DNA from: Gammaproteobacteria bacterium
GTDB taxonomy: Bacteria > Pseudomonadota > Gammaproteobacteria > Steroidobacterales > Rariloculaceae
NCBI GenBank assembly: GCA_022820625.1
Contig: JAJEFE010000011.1
Span: forward strand, 64,846-122,413
Reading direction: 5' to 3'
DNA length: 57,568 bases
Position numbers and translations under genes: made by a program
Notes under the pieces: model-generated
Told to the model about the DNA's origin: nothing
Seen by the model: only the letters and a program-made list of their open reading frames with translations
The model's database searches: none
Shown here: piece by piece, positions 32,968 through 41,201 of the stretch
Position numbering within the stretch: the stretch's first letter is position 1
Layout of the letters: each line of letters begins with the position of its first letter

Positions 32968-34452
32968 TCAGTTCTGCGCCTGGCAATACTGTTTGATAAA
33001 GTCATTGTGATAAGGCAGCTTGGCAAGACTATGGTTTACAAAAGTACTCAGCTTTTCAAGCTCTCGCTTTAATGCCTCCGGTGGCAATATACGACCTGCA
33101 CCGTGACGATGTTTCGGGAACAAACCCTGCCCTATCATCACCTGAACCCAGGAGTGCGTGCGAAACAAGTTCACCAAATCTGGCCACACATGGCCGTTTT
33201 CTTTAAAGAGCTCCATGCGGTGAGCGAGGCTCTCCGGGATATCCATGGTGCGATAATAATTCCAGAATTCACTGTCATCCCGTTGCGTCTGCTTGTAGTG
33301 CAGGATGATGAAATCGCGCACTGCCTCCCATTCAATCCGGGTTTCGCGATTAAAGTGATCGGCCAGCGGCGCCATTGCGCCTGAAAACGGGAAGAGCTTC
33401 ATCAGGCGTATCAGCGAAGTGGTAATCAAGTGTATGCTGGTCGACTCAAGTGGCTCGAGAAAGCCACTCGATAAACCTATGGCAACACAGTTCTTGCGCC
33501 ACGCATTTGTACGGAAACCGGTTTTGAATCTCAGGTGGCGGGGCTCGGTGATGGTCTTTCCTGTGATATTGCCGAGCAAGGTTGCACGGGCATCGTCGTC
33601 GGAACAAAACCGGCTGCTGTAAACAAGGCCATTGCCGGTACGGCTTTGCAGGGGGATACGCCACTGCCACCCGGAGGCATGTGCAATGGCGCGGGTATAG
33701 GGGGGAGGCGGCTCTGTACTTGTCGTCTGTACTGCCAGAGCGCGGTCGGCGGCCAGCCAATGGCTCCAGTCCTCGTATTCGACATCCAATGCGTCGCCGA
33801 TAAGCAGGCCCCTGAAGCCGGTGCAATCGATAAAGAAATCACCGGCGACCTGTCTGTCATGCTCCAACTCAAGCGATCGGATATCGCCCGTCACCGGATC
33901 AACGGTAATCTCGCTGATCTTTCCTTCGACTCGCCGGACGCCGAGTGATTCGCTTTTCTGCCGCAAAAATCCAGCGTAGGCCGTTGCGTCCAGATGATAA
34001 GCGTACGCTAGTGGTGTCTGACCTACTTTTGCCGCGAATTTGCCGGCTTTCGCCGCCTTCAATTCGAGGCAATAGTCCTCCAGGCTGCCGCCAAAACCAT
34101 TGGCATGCGCTTCCATCCAGTACTGGTGGAATCCCGCCATCCAGGTACTTTGCCCGGTATCGCCGAACGAGTGAATGTAGCTTTCGCCCGGCGCGCCCCA
34201 GTTGTCAAAGAAAATGCCGAGCTTGAACGTCGCTTGGGTTGCGCGCATGAACTCGCGCTCGTCGACTTTGAAGATATGGTGAAAATTGCAGATGGTGGGA
34301 ACGGTCGCCTCGCCCACACCCACGGTTCCGATCTGGTCGGATTCGACCAGGGTGATTTCGAGCAGGTTGCCCAGCCGCGTGACCAAGCTGTAAGCTGTCA
34401 ACCAACCAGCCGTTCCGCCGCCGGCGACGACTACGCGAATTTTCTCATCCAT
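32968..34452 (-). CDS. Flavin-dependent (tryptophan-type) halogenase, copy 1
   Basis: The 494-residue product has the FAD-binding GGGTAGW (11-17), the GVGEATVP motif (45-52), the active-site Lys77 in ATFKLGI, the halogenase fingerprint WQWRIP (262-267) and FLEPLEST (331-338), which carries the conserved Glu. All hallmarks of FADH2-dependent halogenases (PrnA/RebH type) are intact. These enzymes make HOCl or HOBr and pass it by a tunnel to the Lys for aromatic substitution; a flavin reductase must come from elsewhere. It is nearly identical to 39429-40913. Its ATG overlaps a tiny upstream frame as TGATG. Homologues are often found beside TonB receptors, and the substrate need not be tryptophan. 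Confidence 0.92.
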   Translation of the reverse strand: MDEKIRVVVAGGGTAGWLTAYSLVTRLGNLLEITLVESDQIGTVGVGEATVPTICNFHHIFKVDEREFMRATQATFKLGIFFDNWGAPGESYIHSFGDTGQSTWMAGFHQYWMEAHANGFGGSLEDYCLELKAAKAGKFAAKVGQTPLAYAYHLDATAYAGFLRQKSESLGVRRVEGKISEITVDPVTGDIRSLELEHDRQVAGDFFIDCTGFRGLLIGDALDVEYEDWSHWLAADRALAVQTTSTEPPPPYTRAIAHASGWQWRIPLQSRTGNGLVYSSRFCSDDDARATLLGNITGKTITEPRHLRFKTGFRTNAWRKNCVAIGLSSGFLEPLESTSIHLITTSLIRLMKLFPFSGAMAPLADHFNRETRIEWEAVRDFIILHYKQTQRDDSEFWNYYRTMDIPESLAHRMELFKENGHVWPDLVNLFRTHSWVQVMIGQGLFPKHRHGAGRILPPEALKRELEKLSTFVNHSLAKLPYHNDFIKQYCQAQN

Positions 34453-34568
34453 CAGTCGATATCCCCCGGCAGGGACCCAGCGGCGAGGAGCAAGAATCCG
34501 ACGAGGGGCGCAAGCAGCCCCGAGTACGCGCCGAGCAGACCGATCAGGGCCGTGGCGACCCGACTCAT
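34452..34568 (-). CDS. Possible small membrane protein coupled to halogenase 1
   Basis: A 38-residue frame begins MSRVATALIGLLGAYSGL and is almost entirely one hydrophobic helix. It ends with TGA overlapping the halogenase ATG. The overlap and hydrophobicity are suggestive, but there is no clear ribosome-binding site and no equivalent precedes halogenase 2. It may be a truncated remnant of a membrane gene. Confidence 0.3.
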   Translation of the reverse strand: MSRVATALIGLLGAYSGLLAPLVGFLLLAAGSLPGDID

Positions 34569-34958
34569 TACCGGCTCATCACAGCCAGGAATTGCACGGT
34601 CCGCCCAACGCCATCCCCCGGCGCCCTGCCAGACGCCGGGGCGTGGGTTCTCCCAGAACCCAAACTGGAAGTCTGCCAAGCAGTTTGGTGGAACAAATTC
34701 GTGAAATGCATTAGAGAGAAGAATTGCTGTGACCCGCACGCTGGTTTATGGGGTGGGATATAGTACCCTGCGTTGGATTGGCATGCCGGGGGTTGTGCGA
34801 TGCGGGTTGCGGCGGGGAAATTGCTTTGTCGAAGGAAGAGCGCGTGAAGCTTGAGAGGTGGATTTCCACACCGCCCTACGTCCGTCACTCGGAGTACACC
34901 TTAACAACCTGTCCAAAAAAACGAGACCACCTCAACGATTCAATTTCTTGACGCGATC
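34569..34958. other. Gap between halogenase 1 region and methyltransferase
   Basis: No gene, RNA or recognised element could be supported in this 390-base stretch. Open frames are short and without family resemblance. The divergent promoters of the halogenase and methyltransferase genes must lie here. A GC-rich stem (CCCCGGCGCC...GGCGCCGGGG-like pairing around 34617-34652) is visible but imperfect. Confidence 0.3.
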
Positions 34959-35633
34959 ATGGACATCAAGCAACGGCTTAAGTCGTGGAACCGCGAAAAG
35001 TGGGAAAGGAAAAACCATGCGATGTATATCGTCCATGGCGAGAATCGATGGCCGTGGTTCAATGACCGACTCGATCCCGATATCGAAGAATTCTTTCGTG
35101 AGCGGAATTTGCTCCAACTCGACATCCTCGATCTCGGCACTTGCAGCGGATCGCAGGCGATGGAACTTGCCCGCAGGGGCCACCGGCTAGTAGGCACTGA
35201 TATTTCCGAGACCGCCATCAATCAGGCCAAACTCGCGCTCGGCGGGGAACAAGGCCTGCAAATCGAGTTTTTGCTCGACGATATTTCCGCTTCAAACCTG
35301 TCTGAGAACCGATTCGACCTCGTGCTCGATCGAGGTTGTTATCATTCGATTTGCATGTTCTATCACCACGAATACGTCGCCAGCATTAAACGGATTCTGC
35401 GGCCCGGCGGCACACTTCTGCTGAAAGTCATGAGCAGCGAGGAAGAGCGGTTCGTCAATTACGACAAGTTCGGCGACAAACTCATCCGGATGCCGTACCA
35501 TTTTGAAAAGAAACAAATTCTGGACCTGATTTCCCCGCATTTCGACATTGAGGAAATCAGGGATAGCTTCTTTTACAGCACCGTATTCGATCCTCCGGCC
35601 AAAGCCCGCTTCCTGATCGTCCGCAATACCTGA
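34959..35633 (+). CDS. Class I SAM-dependent methyltransferase
   Basis: The 224-residue protein has motif I LDLGTCSGSQAMELA, an acidic motif II at VGTDIS, motif post-I/III DLVLDRGCYHSI and RPGGTLLLKV. The architecture is that of small-molecule methyltransferases (tellurite/thiopurine-like). It is inserted between the intact halogenase 1 and a halogenase 5' remnant, so it could tailor the same compound (inference) or be a passenger of the rearrangement. Confidence 0.88.
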   Translation: MDIKQRLKSWNREKWERKNHAMYIVHGENRWPWFNDRLDPDIEEFFRERNLLQLDILDLGTCSGSQAMELARRGHRLVGTDISETAINQAKLALGGEQGLQIEFLLDDISASNLSENRFDLVLDRGCYHSICMFYHHEYVASIKRILRPGGTLLLKVMSSEEERFVNYDKFGDKLIRMPYHFEKKQILDLISPHFDIEEIRDSFFYSTVFDPPAKARFLIVRNT

Positions 35634-35708
35634 GCCTCGAAACGGATCGGCTTGGCACTTCGACTCGATGTCCCGCAACTCCCGCCAAGCCCGGATCTTG
35701 TCCGGCCG

Positions 35709-35783
35709 CGTGACCAGGCTCTAAGCTGTCAACCAACCAGCCGTACCGCCACCGGCGACGATTACGCGAATATTCTCCTCCAT
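35709..35783 (-). pseudogene. 5' remnant of a third halogenase gene
   Basis: Reading the minus strand from 35783 gives MEENIRVIVAGGGTAGWLTA, then a stop, then SLVTR: the first 25 codons of the halogenase with one nonsense codon where the intact genes have Tyr. Homology stops at about 35709. The sequence on the other side (35784-36007) matches the intergenic region between halogenase 2 and receptor 2, so this is the decayed halogenase of the receptor 1 unit. Confidence 0.85.
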
Positions 35784-36007
35784 CGAAGTGAGCGTATCAC
35801 GCGGGCAGGGGGTCGCACGTGGCGCGCGAGGACGGCTCGCAGGGCGCTAATGTTGCGCATTTGCTACACACTATTTTTTTCGGGTTTCGGCGGCTCAAGG
35901 CTTTCCTGACCAAGGCGAGGTGTGTTAAGTTCGCCCGCTAGATGTCGCCTTGGTCACGCTGGCGCGTGCATCGGGCGTACTCAGACTATGGTTAGAGGTG
36001 AAGGGAA
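35784..36007 (+). promoter_or_regulatory. Upstream region of receptor 1, homologous to that of receptor 2
   Basis: This stretch matches 40914-41201. Shared blocks include GCGGGCAGGGGG, TGTTGCGCATTTGCTACA, TTCGGCGGCTCAAGGCTT then CCTGACCAAGG, and CACGCTGGCGCGTGCA. The ribosome-binding site GAAGGGA sits just before the receptor ATG. It should contain the divergent halogenase/receptor promoters. I cannot assign -35/-10 boxes securely. Confidence 0.55.
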
Positions 36008-39000
36008 ATGAAGATGGGTGAAACCAAAACAACCATGCAGAAAACCAAATTGGCGACCGCCGTATCGGCAGCTTTGTCCATCATGGCCGGCCAGGCGAGT
36101 GCGCAGCAGGCTGGTGGCGAACTCGAGGAGGTCGTGGTCACCGGTATTCGCGGCAGTCTGCTGGCGGCCATGGATGTCAAGCGTGAGTCTTCAGGCGTGG
36201 TGGACGCCATTTCCGCCGAAGATATCGGCAAGTTCCCCGACACTAACCTGGCGGAGTCGCTGCAGCGCGTTACCGGCGTGTCCATCAACCGCGTCGAGGG
36301 CGAGGGTTCCGAGGTCACGATTCGCGGCTTCAGTGGCGACTTCAACATCGTGACCCTGAACGGCCGGCAGATGCCCGCGGCCGATGCCCGGGGCGTCTTC
36401 TTCGGCATCAACGCCAACATCAGAACCGGCGATTCGCGCTCCTTCGACTTTTCGAACCTCGCGTCCGAGGGAGTATCGGGTCTACAGGTGTACAAATCGG
36501 GCCGGGCCGGGGTGCCGTCCGGCGGTCTTGGCGGCACGATCAATATCCAAACCATTCAGCCACTGGAATCGGCCAACCAGTTTTCCATTGGCGCAAAAGC
36601 CCTCTCGGACTCCGGCGGTGGCACAACGCCGGAGATAAGCGGTCTGGGCAACTGGACGAACGATGAAGGCACCTTCGGCGTGTCCGCCTTCGGTTCCGTC
36701 CAGGAGCGCGAATTCTCGAATCGCACGGCGTTGCACAACAGCGGGCGCGGAATAGTCTGGCAGTTTCCCTTCAATCCGAACATCCCCGCATTCGCCAACG
36801 CCAACCTGGTCAACCCACCCGGCCCGGATCAACTGGCCGGCTTCCCGCATTCTGCGGCCCTCGCATACAGCGAGAGCTCGCGCGAGCGCACCAACGCCGC
36901 GCTGACCCTGCAGTGGGCGCCTTCGGACCGCATGACCGTTACCGCGGATGGCCTGTTCGCACGGAACGATCAGTTTGCAAAGAGTGCTTCGGATCTACCC
37001 TTCTGGGTCCGCCAGTTCGACTTTGTCGCCTTCAATGGCAACCCTGTCCTCAGTCAGCCGGACTTTTTGTCCGAGCCGCTCGTGTCCGGCGGCGGCAGCG
37101 ACTTCAGCCAGGCGGGCAAGGAGCTCCCTTTCCGGAACAGCTTGTTCGCGATGCGGGACGAGTTGAGTTCGTTCGGCCTCAACGTCGACTATCAGCTCAA
37201 CGACTCGCTGACGTTGAACTTCGACGCGGCCCATGGCAATGCGGTCGCCAAGGGCAATCACCCGAGTGGCGCCCTCATTGAAGGAACCTCCCTCGGCGGT
37301 CAGGCTGTCGCCGCCCACATCGTGGACTACCGCACTGAGATACCCAACGTCGCCCAGGCCATTGCGGACGGCTCTGGCCCCAGCACAACCATGGTCGGCG
37401 GCCGGGAGGTTACCTTCCCCGGCGGTAATGCGAATGGAATCTTCGAAAAGTCGGATCTCGGGCTCCAGTACATCATTCAGGAATTTGGCACCCAGGATAC
37501 CGTCATCGACCAGGCCAAGATGGCAGTCGCCTTCGACAACGGCGGTCCGGTCACGGCCAATTTCGGCGCGGGCTTTGTCAGCCACGAAATGCACTCGGTC
37601 TACGAGCGCTACCGGGACGAAATCGGCGGCTGGAACACCGGCTTCATCGGCGATATCGCGACGCTGATGGGGGAAGAAGTCATTGAAGACGTATGCATAA
37701 GCTGCCAGTTTGAGGATCACAACAATCAGTTTCTGACAGCGGACGAACTGGTCCGGGATTTCACCGCCGCCGGCGGAACGGTGGCCCCGGGCGCCAGTCT
37801 GCGACTTGTGGGCCAGGAAGCGTTCTTTATCGATCCGTTGGCGGTGGCGGAGGCCTTTGACGGCTTCGTCAACGGCGGCGGGGCACAATACGACTACAAC
37901 AACCGATCCACGGTAAGCATCGCCGACAACGTCATCACCGAGGACGTAGTGTCGCTATACGGCGAGGGCGTTCTGGATGGCGAAGTCGGCGGCAGGCCGA
38001 TGCAGGTCGTGGTCGGCCTGCGCTGGGAGCAGACGGACGTCGAATCCGTAACACTGCAGTCGGTTCCCATGTTCAAGAAATGGACATCGGACAATGACCT
38101 CGCCACGGTGTTCAGCTCGGACGTGCAGGCGGTGTCGCAGACGTTCGACTATGACAACTTGCTGCCGAGCCTCGACTTCTCGGTGGATGTCAACGACAAC
38201 CTGAAAGCGCGCGCCTCGTTCAGCACCACCATCGCGCGCGCGCCGTATAACAACATGTTCGTCACCACCAATGCCGGTAATCCGAGCACGGCGACGTACC
38301 TGGGCGGCGTCGCCACCGGCAGCAGGGGCAACGCGCAACTGGAGCCGCTGGAGTCCGACAACTTCGACCTGTCGCTGGAGTGGTACTACGGCGAGGGCAG
38401 CGCCTTTACGGTCGCCTTTTTCGACAAGTCGGTGAAGAACTTTATCGGCAACGAGCAGGTAACGACAAACCTGTTCGGCCTGCGCGATGTCACCAACGGA
38501 GCCCCGGGTACCCGCCTGGGCCAGGCCATCGACGCATTGAATGCTCATACCAAAGCAGATGGTACTTCAGCTGGGCTGACCGAGACGAACCTCTTCACCA
38601 TGACCGCGCTCATCGATAATGATGCGTGCCTTGAAAATGTAGTTTTTCAGGCGGGGCCAAATGCAGGGAATACTGTCGCTGGATCCGGCTCCATGGGATT
38701 CATCGACCCCGATGATGATGGGGGCGCCGCGCTGTCGTCCGACATCGCCACCGCGTGTGATATCGAGCCCAACTCGAACGATCCATTGATGAACTTTGTC
38801 GTTCAGCAGCCCACAAACCAGGCGAGCGCCAATATCCAGGGTCTGGAATTGAACTGGGTGCACTTCTTCACCGGCAACCTCAACGGCTTCGGCTTCCAGG
38901 CCAACTCGACCTTTGTCGACGGTGACATCGGCTACGATGTGCTCGCCAACCCGCACACCGAGGACCAGTTTGCCCTGACGGGCTTGTCGGACTCGTGGAA

Positions 39001-39298
39001 TCTCATGGGCTTCTACGAGAACGAAAGGTTCAGTGTGCGTTTGCACTACAACAACCGCGGTGAATTTCTGGCCAACACCAACGTCAGCCAACGCATTCCG
39101 CGGTTTGTCGACGAGTTCTCGCAGCTTGACTTCAGCGCCAGCTATGCGCCCACCGATAATCTGACGATTTTCCTGGAGGGCATCAACCTGACGGACGAAC
39201 CGATCGTCTTCCGCGGCCGCACGGACCAACAATACCAGTCCTTCCAGGAAGGCGACATGCGCCTGTACCTGGGTGCGCGGTACGTCTTCGCGAGGTAG
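36008..39298 (+). CDS. TonB-dependent receptor 1 (large, TIGR01782-like)
   Basis: The 1096-residue outer-membrane protein has a signal peptide ending ASAQ, then the TonB box EEVVVTGIRGSLLAAMDVKR. The plug domain has FPDTNLAESLQRVTGVSINR and SEVTIRGF, and QVYKSGRAGVPSGGLGGTINI. A long barrel ends YLGARYVFAR. Length and TonB-box region match the large carbohydrate-associated receptors of Xanthomonas/Caulobacter type (TIGR01782). It is paralogous to receptor 2, with the N-terminal 200 residues and C-terminal 500 most alike and several surface-loop regions divergent, as expected if ligand specificity differs. Halogenase 2 lies convergent downstream. Confidence 0.93.
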   Translation: MKMGETKTTMQKTKLATAVSAALSIMAGQASAQQAGGELEEVVVTGIRGSLLAAMDVKRESSGVVDAISAEDIGKFPDTNLAESLQRVTGVSINRVEGEGSEVTIRGFSGDFNIVTLNGRQMPAADARGVFFGINANIRTGDSRSFDFSNLASEGVSGLQVYKSGRAGVPSGGLGGTINIQTIQPLESANQFSIGAKALSDSGGGTTPEISGLGNWTNDEGTFGVSAFGSVQEREFSNRTALHNSGRGIVWQFPFNPNIPAFANANLVNPPGPDQLAGFPHSAALAYSESSRERTNAALTLQWAPSDRMTVTADGLFARNDQFAKSASDLPFWVRQFDFVAFNGNPVLSQPDFLSEPLVSGGGSDFSQAGKELPFRNSLFAMRDELSSFGLNVDYQLNDSLTLNFDAAHGNAVAKGNHPSGALIEGTSLGGQAVAAHIVDYRTEIPNVAQAIADGSGPSTTMVGGREVTFPGGNANGIFEKSDLGLQYIIQEFGTQDTVIDQAKMAVAFDNGGPVTANFGAGFVSHEMHSVYERYRDEIGGWNTGFIGDIATLMGEEVIEDVCISCQFEDHNNQFLTADELVRDFTAAGGTVAPGASLRLVGQEAFFIDPLAVAEAFDGFVNGGGAQYDYNNRSTVSIADNVITEDVVSLYGEGVLDGEVGGRPMQVVVGLRWEQTDVESVTLQSVPMFKKWTSDNDLATVFSSDVQAVSQTFDYDNLLPSLDFSVDVNDNLKARASFSTTIARAPYNNMFVTTNAGNPSTATYLGGVATGSRGNAQLEPLESDNFDLSLEWYYGEGSAFTVAFFDKSVKNFIGNEQVTTNLFGLRDVTNGAPGTRLGQAIDALNAHTKADGTSAGLTETNLFTMTALIDNDACLENVVFQAGPNAGNTVAGSGSMGFIDPDDDGGAALSSDIATACDIEPNSNDPLMNFVVQQPTNQASANIQGLELNWVHFFTGNLNGFGFQANSTFVDGDIGYDVLANPHTEDQFALTGLSDSWNLMGFYENERFSVRLHYNNRGEFLANTNVSQRIPRFVDEFSQLDFSASYAPTDNLTIFLEGINLTDEPIVFRGRTDQQYQSFQEGDMRLYLGARYVFAR

Positions 39299-39327
39299 AC
39301 GTCGGCAAGACCGGAAGCAGGGACCTG

Positions 39328-39355
39328 AGTACCCACCGGCATGCCGGTGGGTACT
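39328..39355. terminator. Hairpin between receptor 1 and halogenase 2
   Basis: AGTACCCACCGGC and GCCGGTGGGTACT form a perfect 13-base-pair stem with a two-base loop (AT), 29 bases after the receptor stop and convergent with halogenase 2. A bidirectional transcription end is likely, although no U-tract follows. Confidence 0.6.
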
Positions 39356-39428
39356 ACTCGTGGTGACCAAGCACCTCCAAGAGAACAAAGGCGAAGATTC
39401 CGACGGGCGAATCTTCGTTCAGTGCCAC

Positions 39429-40913
39429 TCAGTTCTGCGCCGGGCAGTACTGTTTTATAAAGTCATTGTGGTCAGGCAGCCTGGCAAGATTTTGATTTAC
39501 AAAAGCACTCAGCTTTCCAAGCTCTTGCTTTAATGCCTCCGGTGGCAATATACGACCGGCGCCGTGACGATGTTTCGGGAACAAGCCCTGCCCAATCATC
39601 ACCTGAACCCAGGAGTTCGTGCGAAACAAACTTACCAAGTCCGGCCACACATGGCCGTTTTCCCCGAAGATCTCCATGCGGTGAGCGAGGCTGTCCGGGA
39701 TATCCATGGTCCGATAATAATTCCAGAATTCACTGTCTTCCCGTTGCGTCTGCTTGTAGTGCAGGATGATAAAATCGCGCACTGCCTCCCATTCAATCCG
39801 GGTTTCGCGATTAAAGTGATCGGCCAGCGGCGCCATTGCGCCTGAAAACGGGAAGAGCTTCATCAGGCGTATCAGCGAAGTGGTAATCAAGTGAATGCTG
39901 GTCGACTCAAGTGGCTCGAGAAAGCCGCTCGATAACCCTATGGCAACACAGTTCTTGCGCCACGCATTTTTACGGAATCCGGTTTTGAATCTCAGGGGGC
40001 GGGGCTCGGTGATGGTCTTTCCCGTGATATTGCCGAGCAAAGTTGCACGGGCATCGTCGTCGGAACAAAACCGGCTGCTGTAAACAAGGCCATTGCCGGT
40101 GCGGCTTTGCAGGGGGATACGCCACTGCCACCCGGAGGCATGTGCAATGGCGCGGGTATAGGGGGGAGGCGGCTCGATACTTGTCGTCTGTACTGCCAGA
40201 GCGCGGTCGGCGGCCAGCCAATGGCTCCAGTCCTCGTATTCGACACCCAGTGCACCGCCGATCAGAAGGCCTCCGAAGCCGGTGCAATCAATGAAGAAAT
40301 CACCGGCGACCCGTCTGTCATGCTCCAGCTCCAGCGATCGGATATCGCCCGTCACCGGATCAACGGTGATTTCGCTGATCTTGCCTTCGACTCGCCGGAC
40401 GCCGAGCGATTCGCTTTTTCGCCGCAGAAATCCGGCGTAGGCCGTTGCGTCCAGGTGATAGGCGTACGCCAGCGGCGTCTCACCTGCTTTAACCGCGAAT
40501 TTGCCGGCGTTCGCCGCCTTCAATTCGAGGCAATAGTCCCCCAGGCTGCCGCCAAAACCATTGGCGCGCGCTTCCATCCAGTACTGGTGGAATCCCGCCA
40601 TCCAGGTACTTTGCCCGGCGACACCGAACGTGTGAATGTAGCTATCGCCCGGCGCGCCCCAATGGTCAAAAAAAATGCCGAGCTTGAAGGTTGCCTGGGT
40701 CGCGCGCATGAACTCGCGCTCGTCGACCTTGAATATATGGTGAAATTTGCGCATGGTGGGGACGGTCGCCTCGCCCACGCCCACGGTTCCGATCTGGTCG
40801 GATTCGACCAGGGTGATTTCGAGCAGGTTACCCAGCCGCGTGACCAGGCTGTAAGCTGTCAACCAACCAGCCGTTCCGCCGCCGGCGACGACTACGCGAA
40901 TATTCTCCTCCAT
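39429..40913 (-). CDS. Flavin-dependent (tryptophan-type) halogenase, copy 2
   Basis: This 494-residue enzyme has exactly the length of copy 1 and differs at scattered residues only (for example IRNWG versus intact motifs are unchanged). FAD site GGGTAGW, GVGEATVP, Lys77, WQWRIP and FLEPLEST are all present. The ATG at 40913 was preferred over one four codons earlier because the codons between are not conserved in the remnant at 35783. Divergent from receptor 2 across a 288-base region, it forms the intact version of the halogenase-receptor unit. Both copies being motif-complete implies both are under selection or the duplication is recent. Confidence 0.92.
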   Translation of the reverse strand: MEENIRVVVAGGGTAGWLTAYSLVTRLGNLLEITLVESDQIGTVGVGEATVPTMRKFHHIFKVDEREFMRATQATFKLGIFFDHWGAPGDSYIHTFGVAGQSTWMAGFHQYWMEARANGFGGSLGDYCLELKAANAGKFAVKAGETPLAYAYHLDATAYAGFLRRKSESLGVRRVEGKISEITVDPVTGDIRSLELEHDRRVAGDFFIDCTGFGGLLIGGALGVEYEDWSHWLAADRALAVQTTSIEPPPPYTRAIAHASGWQWRIPLQSRTGNGLVYSSRFCSDDDARATLLGNITGKTITEPRPLRFKTGFRKNAWRKNCVAIGLSSGFLEPLESTSIHLITTSLIRLMKLFPFSGAMAPLADHFNRETRIEWEAVRDFIILHYKQTQREDSEFWNYYRTMDIPDSLAHRMEIFGENGHVWPDLVSLFRTNSWVQVMIGQGLFPKHRHGAGRILPPEALKQELGKLSAFVNQNLARLPDHNDFIKQYCPAQN

Positions 40914-41201
40914 TGAAGCGAGCATATCATGCGGGCAGGGGGGCGCACGTTGCGCGGGTGGCGCGCGGGGCCGTTGCGCGGGGCCGCTATGTTGCGCATT
41001 TGCTACAAGATTTGGGCTGGACTTGTGGCAGGAAAGGTGCGGCCTATATTTTTTGCGGGTTTCGGCGGCTCAAGGCTTCCTGACCAAGGGGAAGTGTGCT
41101 AAGTTCGCTCGAATAACTTGATGTCGATGTTGCCTTGATCACGCTGGCGCGTGCAACGGGCGTATCGCTGACCATCGCTAAAGACAAAAAGGGGAATAAA
41201 G
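40914..41201 (+). promoter_or_regulatory. Divergent intergenic region between halogenase 2 and receptor 2
   Basis: It aligns with 35784-36007 but carries an extra GC-rich stretch of about 60 bases (GTTGCGCGGGTGGCGCGCGG region) and an inserted AGATTTGGGCTGGACTTGTGG segment. The ribosome-binding site AAGGGG precedes the receptor ATG. Conserved blocks CGGCTCAAGGCTT and CCTGACCAAGG are candidates for regulator or RNA polymerase contacts. Confidence 0.55.
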
